DNA from: Thiodiazotropha sp050305635
GTDB taxonomy: Bacteria; Pseudomonadota; Gammaproteobacteria; Chromatiales; Chromatiaceae
Assembly (NCBI GenBank): GCA_050305635.1
Contig: JBNLFS010000017.1
Coordinates: forward strand, 1-37,341
DNA: 37,341 nucleotides
Reading direction: 5' to 3'
Shown piece by piece: positions 8,967 through 16,796 of this stretch; the stretch's first letter is position 1, and every line of letters starts with the position of its first letter. The position numbers and the translations under genes were made by a program. The notes below the pieces were generated by a model. It was not told where the DNA came from, searched no databases, and saw only the letters and a program-made list of their open reading frames with translations.

Positions 8967-9575
8967 ATGACGGGACATCACGCAGGCGAAAAGATCGTAT
9001 TGGCGAGCAACAATGCGGGCAAGGTCCGGGAGATCAATCAACTGCTGTCCCGGGAACAGATCACGGTGGTGCCGCAGAAAGAGTTCGACATTCCGGATGC
9101 CGTGGAAGACGGCCTGAGCTTTGTGGAGAACGCCATCAAGAAGGCCCGTCACGCTTCCCGGCTCAGCGGCCTGCCGGCGATCGCCGACGACTCGGGCATC
9201 GAGGTGGACGCCCTGAACGGCGCACCGGGCATCTACTCCGCCCGTTTCGCCGGAGCGGACGCCAGCGATGAGGCCAACCTGCAGAAACTGCTGGCCGATC
9301 TCGCCCAGGTCCCGGAGTCCGAGCGCAGCGCCCGTTTCCAGTGCCTGATGGTCTACATGCGCCATGCGGAAGATCCGACCCCGATCATCTGCCAGGGTAC
9401 CTGGGAGGGCCGCATCCTGTTCGAACCCGCCGGTGAGAACGGCTTTGGTTACGATCCGGTGTTTTATGTTCCCACCCATGACTGCAGTTCCGCGCAGCTC
9501 GACCCGGAAACCAAGAACAGCCTGAGTCACCGGGGGCAGGCGTTACAGAAACTTTTGCGCGCACTCTCTGAATGA
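8967..9575 (+). CDS. rdgB: XTP/dITP diphosphatase (RdgB/HAM1)
   Basis: 202-residue nucleotide-pool sanitising enzyme that hydrolyses dITP, dXTP and XTP to monophosphates and pyrophosphate, so keeping deaminated purines out of DNA. Family motifs are SNNAGK near residue 16, DDSGIEVDAL, GFGYDPVFYVP and SHRGQAL near the C-terminus. The ATG follows AAGGT. It is transcribed with rph. The commonly following hemW-like gene is absent; a palindromic repeat and a convergent TRAP operon come next. Confidence 0.97.
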   Translation: MTGHHAGEKIVLASNNAGKVREINQLLSREQITVVPQKEFDIPDAVEDGLSFVENAIKKARHASRLSGLPAIADDSGIEVDALNGAPGIYSARFAGADASDEANLQKLLADLAQVPESERSARFQCLMVYMRHAEDPTPIICQGTWEGRILFEPAGENGFGYDPVFYVPTHDCSSAQLDPETKNSLSHRGQALQKLLRALSE

Positions 9576-9588
9576 CCACACACAATGA

Positions 9589-9662
9589 GTCGCCGGGTTA
9601 GCGAAGCGTAACCTGACATCTACCCGTTGTTTGTCGGGTTACGCTCCGCTAACCCGACCTAC
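9589..9662. repeat. Long palindromic dispersed repeat, copy 1
   Basis: The left arm (9589-9617) and right arm (9633-9662, GTCGGGTTACG...GACCTAC) are near-perfect inverted copies with a short AT-leaning loop. The same arms occur at 29879-29964. It sits between the convergent rdgB and TRAP permease genes, where it could act as a bidirectional terminator. Confidence 0.8.
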
Positions 9663-9760
9663 ACACTGCCCAGGGCGATCCGACCGGATGTCCGGCCGGT
9701 CGAGACCAGACCGGCGATGCAGGCGAACCCGCCCCCACCCAACGGCACAAACCCTCTCAC

Positions 9761-11140
9761 TCAGTTGTAGACAAGGTCCGGCAGCCAGGTCGCCAGGCTC
9801 GGCCAATAGGCGAGCAGACCCAGCATCAGCAGCTGTATCGCAATGAAGGGCGCGACACCTCGGTAGATCGCGGTGGTGCGCACCTCCGCGGGGGCCACCC
9901 CGCGCAGGTAGAAGAGTGCGAAGCCAAAAGGCGGAGTGAGAAACGAGGGCTGCAGGTTGATCGCGATCATCACCCCCAGCCATACCGGATCGAGCCCCAT
10001 GCCGAGCAGGATCGGCCCAACGATCGGCACCACCACGAAGGTGATCTCGATGAAGTCGAGGATAAAGCCGAGCAGAAACATCACCAGCATCACAACGATC
10101 ATCGCGCCGACCACCCCGCCGGGCAGATCGGTGAGCAGCTCGGTCACCACCTCGTCGCCGCCGAATCCCCGGAACACCAGGGAGAACAGGGACGCGCCGA
10201 TGAAGATCAGGAATACCATACTGGTCACCCGGGTGGTGCCGGTGACGACCTCCTTGAGGGTCTTGAGGTTGAGTTGACCCTGGCTCAGGGCCAGCAGCAT
10301 GGCGCCCACCGCACCCACCGAGGCGGCTTCGGTTGGGGTAGCCAGGCCGCCGAGAATCGACCCGAGCACCGCGACGATGAGCAGCAGGGGCGGAGCCAGA
10401 ACCTTCAGCACCTTACCCCAGAGCTCCCCCGCTTCCCCTCGCTCATCACGGGGTATGGCGGGGACCTTTTGCGGTTTGAACAGGGCGATCAGGACGATGT
10501 AGACCAGATAGAGCGCCACCAGCAGCAAGCCGGGCAGCAGGGCGCCGACGAACAGATCCCCCACCGAGACGGTGTCGGGGGAGAAGATCCCCATGTCGAG
10601 CTGGGCCTGCTGATAGGCCGCGGAGAGCACGTCCCCGAGCAGCACCAGGATGATCGAGGGAGGGATGATCTGCCCCAGGGTGCCCGCGGCGCAGATCACC
10701 CCGCAGGAGAGCGCGGGATCGTAGTTGCGCTTGAGCATGGTGGGCAGGGAGAGCAGCCCCATGGTGACCACGGTGGCGCCGACGATCCCGGTACTGGCCG
10801 CCAGCAGCATCCCGACCAGGGTCACCGAGATGCCCAGACCGCCCCGCAGAGCGCCGAACAGGCTGGCCATGGTGTCGAGCAGGTTCTCCGCCACCCGGGA
10901 GCGTTCCAGCATGATGCCCATGAATACGAACAGGGGTACCGCGATCAGGGTCTCATTGGTCATGATGCCGTAGAGCCGATTCGGCAGCGCGTGCAGAAAG
11001 GCGGCATCGAAATATCCCCCGAGTTCGCCGAACCAGGCAAACACCAGCGCTGTGCCGCCCAAGGAAAAGGCCACTGGATAGCCCATCAGCAGGACCAGGC
11101 AGACACACAGAAACAGCAGCAGGGGCAGGAATTCGGCCAT
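9761..11140 (-). CDS. TRAP transporter large permease (DctM family)
   Basis: 459-residue polytopic inner-membrane protein, the 12-TM-type membrane subunit of a tripartite ATP-independent periplasmic (TRAP) transporter that takes up organic acids using an ion gradient. Typical features are the N-terminal helix and G-Y-P-V-A-F segment, the VPLFVFMGIMLERS motif, the AASTGIVGATVVTMGLLSLPTML region and the C-terminal NLQPSFLTPPFGFALFYLRG motif. Its ATG overlaps the stop of the small-permease gene by one base, so translation is coupled. No binding-protein gene (dctP) adjoins. The substrate cannot be read from sequence. Confidence 0.95.
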   Translation of the reverse strand: MAEFLPLLLFLCVCLVLLMGYPVAFSLGGTALVFAWFGELGGYFDAAFLHALPNRLYGIMTNETLIAVPLFVFMGIMLERSRVAENLLDTMASLFGALRGGLGISVTLVGMLLAASTGIVGATVVTMGLLSLPTMLKRNYDPALSCGVICAAGTLGQIIPPSIILVLLGDVLSAAYQQAQLDMGIFSPDTVSVGDLFVGALLPGLLLVALYLVYIVLIALFKPQKVPAIPRDERGEAGELWGKVLKVLAPPLLLIVAVLGSILGGLATPTEAASVGAVGAMLLALSQGQLNLKTLKEVVTGTTRVTSMVFLIFIGASLFSLVFRGFGGDEVVTELLTDLPGGVVGAMIVVMLVMFLLGFILDFIEITFVVVPIVGPILLGMGLDPVWLGVMIAINLQPSFLTPPFGFALFYLRGVAPAEVRTTAIYRGVAPFIAIQLLMLGLLAYWPSLATWLPDLVYN

Positions 11141-11685
11141 CAGGAGACCTCGTCCGGATTGGCCGGTGGAGGTTCTCCGATCAGCCTGTCCAGACAGCGC
11201 AGGGCCAGGGACAATCCCTGCAGCAGGAGCAGCACCGCCATCACCAGGATCAGGCTTTTCAGAAGATAGACGGCCTCGAGTCCGCCGGCCTCACGGGAGC
11301 CCTCGTGCAGGGACCAGGACTGGACCACATAGTCCCAGCTGACAAATAGGATGAACAGGCACACCGGCAGCAGCAGCCCCAGGGTACCCAGCAGATCGAT
11401 CCAGGCCTGACCCCGGGGGGAAAAGCGTTGGTAGAAGATATCCACCCGCACATGTCCTTCGTGCTTGAGGGTGTAGGCGGCACCGACCAGGAACAGGCTG
11501 GCGTGCATGTAGGTCACCGATTCCTGCAGCCAGATCCAGCCCAGATCGAACACATAGCGCAGCACCACGATGGTCACGGTCACCAGCACCATCAGCAGAC
11601 TCAGCCAGGACACGGTCCTCCCGAGCCATTCGTTGAAGGCGTCGATCGAGCCGGCCAGGCCCCGCAGCACATTGAACCCCGACAT
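11140..11685 (-). CDS. TRAP transporter small permease (DctQ family)
   Basis: 181-residue, four-helix membrane subunit of the same TRAP transporter. The WLQESVTYMHASLFLVGAAYTLKHEGHVRVDIFY region is the family hallmark (short conserved parts: W-x-x-E at the start, H-x-R-V-D at the end). The ATG at 11685 follows GAGGGGG and gives the normal N-terminus; the longer frame to 11775 would overlap the DUF2782 gene. The start lies 10 bp after the DUF2782 stop, and the ribosome site is next to that stop, so expression of the two is probably linked. Confidence 0.92.
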   Translation of the reverse strand: MSGFNVLRGLAGSIDAFNEWLGRTVSWLSLLMVLVTVTIVVLRYVFDLGWIWLQESVTYMHASLFLVGAAYTLKHEGHVRVDIFYQRFSPRGQAWIDLLGTLGLLLPVCLFILFVSWDYVVQSWSLHEGSREAGGLEAVYLLKSLILVMAVLLLLQGLSLALRCLDRLIGEPPPANPDEVS

Positions 11686-11695
11686 CAACCCCCTC

Positions 11696-12046
11696 TTACC
11701 AGCGCAGGAGAATCCACTGGGGCACACTGATGTTGGTCGGATCGTCGGAACGGGAGTCGAACTCCCCGTCACCATCCCGGTCGACCAGGTAGTAGGCCGG
11801 CCCTTTGTTTGGCTGGATCTTGACCATGTAGAGCTGACCGTTGATCCGGTATTCGGAGATGGTCCCCTCCTCCTTCTTGATGATGGTCACATCGGGTTCG
11901 ATCACCTCGTCTTCGCCCTGCATCTCCGGCAGGGGCAGCTCGGGGGGCTCGGGGGCGTCAGCGGCGCCCGACACGCCGGATAGGAGTGCGCCTGACAGGA
12001 GCAGGCCGGCGGGCAGCAGGGATAAGCCTTTCATGGGGTGTGACAT
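11696..12046 (-). CDS. DUF2782 exported protein
   Basis: 116-residue predicted periplasmic protein. It has a signal peptide (hydrophobic about 6-25), then a Pro/Glu-rich linker, then a compact domain with the EYRINGQLYMVKI and GPAYYLVDRDGDGEFD segments and a PQWILLRW end, which is the pattern of DUF2782. The Asp-rich DRDGDGEFD stretch resembles a calcium-binding loop, though that is inference. The ATG at 12046 follows GGAGGGAG; a second ATG 12 bp later is less well spaced. Function is unknown. In other gammaproteobacteria I recall this gene near polA; here it leads the TRAP genes. Confidence 0.8.
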   Translation of the reverse strand: MSHPMKGLSLLPAGLLLSGALLSGVSGAADAPEPPELPLPEMQGEDEVIEPDVTIIKKEEGTISEYRINGQLYMVKIQPNKGPAYYLVDRDGDGEFDSRSDDPTNISVPQWILLRW

Positions 12047-12081
12047 CGTCTCCCTCCGTGGGAGTGTTCGGAATGGATTCA

Positions 12082-12804
12082 TTACAACTCGAGAAGAATC
12101 TCCCGCTCCGCCGGAGACGGCTCGAAATGGCGAGTCTCGTAGTGGCTGAAGATCGCATCCACCACGTCCCGGGGCTGCTCGCAGACCTGCAGCAGTTCCA
12201 TATCCTCGGGATCGATGGTGCCTGCGGGACACAGAGTATTGCGAAACCACTCCAGCAGACCGTGCCAGAAGGCTCCGTCCACCAGGATGATGGGGATCTT
12301 GCGCGTCTTGCCGGTCTGCACCAGAGTGAGGATCTCCGCCATCTCATCCAGGGTGCCGAAACCGCCGGGCAGCACCACGTAGGCGGAGGCGTGTTTGACG
12401 AACATCACCTTGCGGGCAAAAAAGTGCCGGAAGTTCAGGGCGATGTCCTGGTAGGGATTGCCCTGCTGCTCCATGGGCAGCTGGATATTCAGGCCGATAC
12501 TGGTGGACTTGCCTTCGAAGGCGCCCTTGTTGGCCGCCTCCATGATCCCCGGCCCGCCACCGCTGACCACGGAGAAGCCGCTGTCGGAGAGCAGCCGCGC
12601 GGTCTCCTCGGCCAGGGCATAGTGGGGATGGTCCCTGGGGGTGCGCGCCGAACCGAAGAAACTCACGGAGGGACTGATCTGGGCCAGTTGCTCGAAACCT
12701 TCGACGAATTCCGCCATGATCTGGAAGACCCGCCAGGATTCCCGAGTGAGCTGGCCTTCCGCCCCTGGGCGGGGTCTGCGGCGCCTGTCTTGTGTGATTG
12801 CCAT
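12082..12804 (-). CDS. LOG-family (TIGR00730) protein, lysine-decarboxylase-like fold
   Basis: 240-residue Rossmann-fold protein of the LOG/TIGR00730 family, whose characterised members are nucleoside-5'-monophosphate phosphoribohydrolases releasing free bases (cytokinins in plants and some bacteria). The motifs GGGPGIMEAAN (82-92) and PGGFGTLDE (146-154) are intact and carry the catalytic Arg/Glu region; FFGSART (49-55) is the N-terminal nucleotide-fold signature. A basic N-terminus of about 20 residues precedes the domain. The gene is divergent from rep across 174 bp. Misannotation as lysine decarboxylase is common for this family. Confidence 0.9.
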   Translation of the reverse strand: MAITQDRRRRPRPGAEGQLTRESWRVFQIMAEFVEGFEQLAQISPSVSFFGSARTPRDHPHYALAEETARLLSDSGFSVVSGGGPGIMEAANKGAFEGKSTSIGLNIQLPMEQQGNPYQDIALNFRHFFARKVMFVKHASAYVVLPGGFGTLDEMAEILTLVQTGKTRKIPIILVDGAFWHGLLEWFRNTLCPAGTIDPEDMELLQVCEQPRDVVDAIFSHYETRHFEPSPAEREILLEL

Positions 12805-12978
12805 ACCCTGATGATCTCGTTATTTTTTGGGTTTCGGGCCGAATCCGCGGATCCCGGCCCGGTTTCGTGTTTCGATGAGTCGAATGCGGATCATATCAGG
12901 CATCCGCCCCGCTGTTGAAATCGATCGTCACCCTGCGTACGCTTGCGCCTCGTTTTCCCCAGCAGACGGTCGCCCCCC

Positions 12979-14988
12979 ATGTCCCAGCTCAATCCCAGGC
13001 AGCTCGAAGCGGTGCGCTACATCGATGCGCCCTTGCTGGTACTGGCCGGCGCCGGGAGCGGCAAGACCCGGGTGATCACGGCGAAAATCGGCTATCTGGT
13101 CAACCAGTGCGGCCTGGCGCCAGGCCAGATCACCGCCGTGACCTTCACCAACAAGGCCGCCCGGGAGATGAAGGAGCGGGTCAGTCAGTCCCTGGGTCGG
13201 GGCGGCGCCGATGGACCGAGGATTTCCACCTTTCATACCCTGGGTCTCAATATCGTGCGTCAGGAACTGCAGACCCTGGGCTACAAGACCGGTTTCTCCA
13301 TCTTCGACCAGCAGGACAGCGCCGCGTTGCTCAAGGATCTGCTGCGCAAGGAGAACCGGGGTGACGACAAGGAGATCAACCAGGCCCAGTGGACGATCTC
13401 CGCATGGAAGAATGATCTCATCGAGCCTTCCCAGGCTCTGGCCGGGGCGGAGAGCCAGCGGGAGACCCTGCATGCGCTCCTCTACGAGGCCTACCAGCGC
13501 AGCCTGAAGGCCTTCAACGCAGTGGATTTCGATGATCTGATTCGCGTTCCGGTGAATCTGTTCCGTGACCACCCCGAAATACTGGATCGCTGGCAGGACC
13601 GCATCCGCTACCTGCTGGTGGATGAATACCAGGACACCAACCAGGCGCAATACGAACTGGTCCGGCAACTGGTCGGGGTGCGTGCCGCGTTCACCGTGGT
13701 AGGGGATGACGACCAGTCGATCTACACCTGGCGGGGCGCCCGGCCGGAAAACCTGGCCCGCCTGAAGGAGGACTTTCCGCGCCTCAAACTGATCAAGTTG
13801 GAGCAGAACTACCGTTCCAGCGGACGCATCCTGCGCTCCGCGAACCAGTTGATCAGTCACAATCCCCATGTGTTCGACAAACGTTTGTGGAGCGAGTTGG
13901 GACCCGGCCCGGAGATCCGCATCATGGCCTGCGCCAACGAGGAGCAGGAGGCGGAAAAGGTGGTCTCCGAGATCATCCACCTGAAATTCACCAGCCGCGC
14001 CGCCAACCGGGATTTCGCCATCCTCTATCGGGGCAACCACCAGGCGAAGGTTTTCGAGAAGGCGCTGCGCACTCATAACATCCCCTACTTCCTCAGCGGC
14101 GGGACCTCCTTCTTCGCGCGCACCGAGGTGAAGGATGCGATGGCCTATCTGCGTCTGCTGGCCAACCCGGAGGACGACAGCGCGTTCCTGCGCATCGTCA
14201 ACACCCCGCGCCGGGAGATCGGTCCAAACACCCTGGAAAAGCTGGCCGCCTATGCCCAGACCCGAGGCTGCGCCCTGCTGCCCGCCTGCGACGACATGGG
14301 CATTCAGAGCCTGTTGAGCGAGCGGGCCCGGGAGCGTCTGCTGACCTTCGCCCGGTTGATCCAGGTATATTCACGGCAGGCGGAGTCCGATCCGGTGGGT
14401 GCTTTTCGCCACCTGATCCGAGAGATCGGCTACGAGGACTGGCTCAAGGAGAACGCCAGCAGCGACGCGGTGGCGGAGCGCCGCATGGGCAACGTGAACG
14501 ATCTGGTTGAGTGGCTGAATGCACTGAACAAGGGGGAGTTACAGGAAAAGACCCTGGCGGAGATGGTCAACCATCTGACCCTGATGGATCTTCTGGAGCG
14601 GCAGAACGAGGATGAGCAGCTCGACCAGGTGCACCTCATGACCCTGCACGCCGCAAAAGGCCTGGAGTTCCCCCATGTGTTCCTGGTCGGCATGGAGGAG
14701 GAGCTGCTGCCCCATCGCAGCAGCATCGAAGAGGACAATATCGAAGAGGAACGCCGATTGGCTTATGTGGGCATCACCCGGGCCCAGCGCAGCCTGGTGA
14801 TCAGCTATGCCAGCAAACGCAAGCGTTTCGGCGAGTGGATCGCCAGTGAGCCCAGCCGTTTCCTCCGGGAACTCCCGGAGGACGACCTGGTCTGGGAGGG
14901 ACGGGGCGAGCCGCTCAGCAAGGAGCAGAAGCAGCTGCGCGGCTCAGCCCATCTAGCGAACCTGAAGTCCCTGCTCGGATCAGAGTGA
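12979..14988 (+). CDS. rep: ATP-dependent DNA helicase Rep
   Basis: 669-residue superfamily 1A 3'-5' helicase, close in length to E. coli Rep (673). It begins MSQLNPRQLEAV and shows motif I GAGSGKTR (about 23-30), motif Ia TFTNKAA, motif II DEYQDTN, motif III VGDDDQSIYTWRGA, motif IV QNYRS and the C-terminal motifs HAAKGLEF and RRLAYVGITRAQ. The overall pattern fits Rep better than UvrD, including the short C-terminus. It helps replication forks pass protein roadblocks. The ATG at 12979 is chosen because the conserved N-terminus starts there. Its 3' end overlaps the convergent cytochrome gene by 9 bp. Confidence 0.95.
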   Translation: MSQLNPRQLEAVRYIDAPLLVLAGAGSGKTRVITAKIGYLVNQCGLAPGQITAVTFTNKAAREMKERVSQSLGRGGADGPRISTFHTLGLNIVRQELQTLGYKTGFSIFDQQDSAALLKDLLRKENRGDDKEINQAQWTISAWKNDLIEPSQALAGAESQRETLHALLYEAYQRSLKAFNAVDFDDLIRVPVNLFRDHPEILDRWQDRIRYLLVDEYQDTNQAQYELVRQLVGVRAAFTVVGDDDQSIYTWRGARPENLARLKEDFPRLKLIKLEQNYRSSGRILRSANQLISHNPHVFDKRLWSELGPGPEIRIMACANEEQEAEKVVSEIIHLKFTSRAANRDFAILYRGNHQAKVFEKALRTHNIPYFLSGGTSFFARTEVKDAMAYLRLLANPEDDSAFLRIVNTPRREIGPNTLEKLAAYAQTRGCALLPACDDMGIQSLLSERARERLLTFARLIQVYSRQAESDPVGAFRHLIREIGYEDWLKENASSDAVAERRMGNVNDLVEWLNALNKGELQEKTLAEMVNHLTLMDLLERQNEDEQLDQVHLMTLHAAKGLEFPHVFLVGMEEELLPHRSSIEEDNIEEERRLAYVGITRAQRSLVISYASKRKRFGEWIASEPSRFLRELPEDDLVWEGRGEPLSKEQKQLRGSAHLANLKSLLGSE

Positions 14989-15492
14989 CAGCACCCAGGT
15001 GACGATGGCGCGGATGTTCTCTTCCGGAACATGGGCATTCGGCGGCATCGGGATCTGACCCCAGGTACCCACGCCACCGGCCTTGACCTTGGCGACCAGC
15101 ATATCCAATGCAGCGGCATCGCCCTTATATTTGGCGGCGACGTCTTTATAGGCGGGTCCTACGACCTTAACCCCGACCTGATGGCAGGCCATGCAACCCG
15201 AAGAGGTGGCCAGCGCCAGCTGGTCGCCACCCGCCGCCGCGGGTGCCGCAGCAGCAGGCTCAGCCGCAGCCGGGGCTGCCTCAGCAGGGGCCTGTGCAGC
15301 GGCGGGTTCCGCAGCAGGGGCGGGTGCCGCTGCCGGCGGCGGTTCCTTACCTTCAACAACCACGGTGCCGACCGGTGCGATGCGCTGCAGCACATCGGAA
15401 CGATCCTCGGCCATCGCCTGGCTTGCCAGCAACAGGGACCCTGCGGTCAAACCGGCCACCAGGCCCAACTTGGAAACTGCATTGATGTTCAC
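14980..15492 (-). CDS. Cytochrome c5-type exported c-type cytochrome
   Basis: 170-residue periplasmic monoheme cytochrome. A signal peptide ends near AMA (residue 28). A long Ala/Pro-rich linker (51-89) leads to a class I heme domain with CMACH at 100-104 and the probable axial Met149 in IPMPPN. The cytochrome c5 fold is suggested by GPAYKDVAAKY and the WGQIPMPPN segment. The linker probably tethers or spaces the heme domain from the membrane. The start is a GTG at 15492 preceded by GGAGGAG; the ATG upstream at 15543 would place charged residues before the signal peptide and lacks a good ribosome site. Likely an electron carrier to a terminal oxidase. Confidence 0.9.
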   Translation of the reverse strand: MNINAVSKLGLVAGLTAGSLLLASQAMAEDRSDVLQRIAPVGTVVVEGKEPPPAAAPAPAAEPAAAQAPAEAAPAAAEPAAAAPAAAGGDQLALATSSGCMACHQVGVKVVGPAYKDVAAKYKGDAAALDMLVAKVKAGGVGTWGQIPMPPNAHVPEENIRAIVTWVLSL

Positions 15493-15592
15493 GGGTAATC
15501 TCCTCCGTATGCGAACCGACTCACCCCTCGACAGGGCATTCACAAAAAAACCGGGGGATTATACCCGCCACTGAAAAAAAGCGCGAACAGGG

Positions 15593-15622
15593 TTGGACGA
15601 GGCACCTTGGGGCGGCTACACT
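15593..15622 (+). promoter_or_regulatory. Candidate promoter for tRNA-Arg
   Basis: TTGGAC (15593-15598) and TACACT (15617-15622) are 18 bp apart, about 60 bp upstream of the tRNA. Both hexamers are moderate matches. Confidence 0.4.
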
Positions 15623-15680
15623 ACGACACCTTCGTCAGCGTGCCCGGCGAAAACTTCGGTCCGGGCTTGCGACACATCAA

Positions 15681-15757
15681 GCGCCCGTAGCTCAGTTGGA
15701 TAGAGTACAGCCCTCCGAAGGCTGGGGTCACAGGTTCAAATCCTGTCGGGCGCGCCA
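15681..15757 (+). tRNA. tRNA-Arg (anticodon CCG)
   Basis: Complete 77-base cloverleaf with encoded CCA. The acceptor stem GCGCCCG (15681-15687) pairs with CGGGCGC (15747-15753). The anticodon stem CAGCC/GGCTG encloses the loop CTCCGAA with anticodon CCG, reading the Arg codon CGG. The T-arm contains GGTTCAAATCC. The 3' end (15739-15757) is partly repeated at 22132-22150, the far side of the next five genes. Confidence 0.95.
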
Positions 15758-15758
15758 T
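15739..15758 (+). other. Candidate attachment site, tRNA-proximal copy (attL-like)
   Basis: AATCCTGTCGGGCGCGCCAT spans the T-arm and 3' end of tRNA-Arg and one base beyond. It matches 22132-22151 at 18 of 20 positions in the same orientation. tRNA 3' ends are the usual target of tyrosine integrases. No integrase is seen in between. Confidence 0.5.
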
Positions 15759-15989
15759 TTTGCCCCTCCCCGAAAAAAGCTTAATACCTTGACTGCCAAG
15801 ATGGCTTCCAGGCTTCGCTCCCCCTCAAAACCTCTCGGCGGGTGTCCACATTCGGCGACCCTTGCCAACATGACCCTCTTCGCCGGAGGGCAGCCAGTCG
15901 AAACATTTTCTACTTGCGGTGCTTAGCTAATCACGTCAACGCTTGGCTGACACAAGCAAAGGGGACATGGCGCAGGTAAAAAGGCCGTC

Positions 15990-15995
15990 TATACT
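15990..15995 (+). promoter_or_regulatory. Candidate -10 element upstream of the five-gene island
   Basis: TATACT (15990-15995) lies 37 bp upstream of the lipoprotein ATG. No strong -35 is seen at the right distance, which may mean an activator is needed. Confidence 0.3.
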
Positions 15996-16032
15996 GAGAG
16001 ATACGCAATAAACGGCTAGGGACGACAACCAC

Positions 16033-16782
16033 ATGGACCGGTCAACGAAAACCCATGCCCTGCGCGCCACGCTCATCATCGCCATAAGCCTGTTCATCAG
16101 CGCCTGCAGCGGCACCCACTACCGCAGTTTCACACTGGACAGCACCCCCAAGACCAGTCTCAGCGTGGATGCCCGCCAACGCGTGATCCTCACCACCGAC
16201 CAAGGCGGTCCGGATGGAAACAAGCATGTGGTCTGTGCCGAACCCAGTCCCGATGTATTCGCCACCGCCGCGATCAGTGCCGCGCTGAATGTCAAAACGG
16301 GAACGGAACAACTGGGCGGTGGTTTGAGCCGCGCGGAAACAGCCGGAGCCCTGGGCATGCGCACACAAACCATCCAGTTATTGCGCGACGGATTGTATCG
16401 CGCCTGCGAAGCGTATATGAACGGGGTTATTGAGGGCGATGAATATCGAAAAATCATCTCGGCCTATGACGAGGTGCTGATCACCCTGATGGCGGTCGAA
16501 AGCCTGACACAACAGATTCGCACGCCGCCGCCGGCCATCGGCACCCAGTCCGGCACCACACCGGAGGCTGAAGGAACAGGCACCGCCAGCGATGGCACGC
16601 CTCCCGGAGCGGCGGCCATCACGACCACGCCGCCCAGCGACCAGATCGCCAAACAGGTCCACGCCATTGTGCGCGATTATTACTGCTTTCAAGTGGGCAT
16701 GAAGGAACTCTTCTACAAACAGTTAGGACCGGTCAATCAACGCGTGGTCGATCGACTCTGCCGATCGGAATCCGCGCAATAA
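16033..16782 (+). CDS. Island gene 1: lipoprotein of unknown family
   Basis: 249-residue predicted lipoprotein. The N-terminus is basic, followed by a hydrophobic helix (12-24) and a lipobox ISAC with Cys25. Ser at +2 points to the outer membrane by the E. coli rule. The middle part (about 65-160) is helical, with segments such as RTQTIQLLRDGLYRACEAY that look well conserved in style, and it has two cysteines (near 68 and 124). A Thr/Pro/Gly-rich linker (about 162-200) leads to a short C-terminal helical region holding DYYCFQVGMKELF. I do not recognise a named family. It is the first of five same-strand genes; gene 2 starts 14 bp later. Confidence 0.75.
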   Translation: MDRSTKTHALRATLIIAISLFISACSGTHYRSFTLDSTPKTSLSVDARQRVILTTDQGGPDGNKHVVCAEPSPDVFATAAISAALNVKTGTEQLGGGLSRAETAGALGMRTQTIQLLRDGLYRACEAYMNGVIEGDEYRKIISAYDEVLITLMAVESLTQQIRTPPPAIGTQSGTTPEAEGTGTASDGTPPGAAAITTTPPSDQIAKQVHAIVRDYYCFQVGMKELFYKQLGPVNQRVVDRLCRSESAQ

Positions 16783-16796
16783 ACCGGGAGGAAGAC

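Noticed and set aside
10274..11269. 331-codon plus-strand open frame opposite the TRAP large permease
   Set aside because: It is antisense to a clear DctM gene, is rich in Gln/His/Gly in the manner of GC-rich shadow frames, and has no family resemblance.
12928..14076. 382-codon minus-strand open frame opposite rep
   Set aside because: Rep motifs are intact on the plus strand, and the antisense frame has no recognisable domain.
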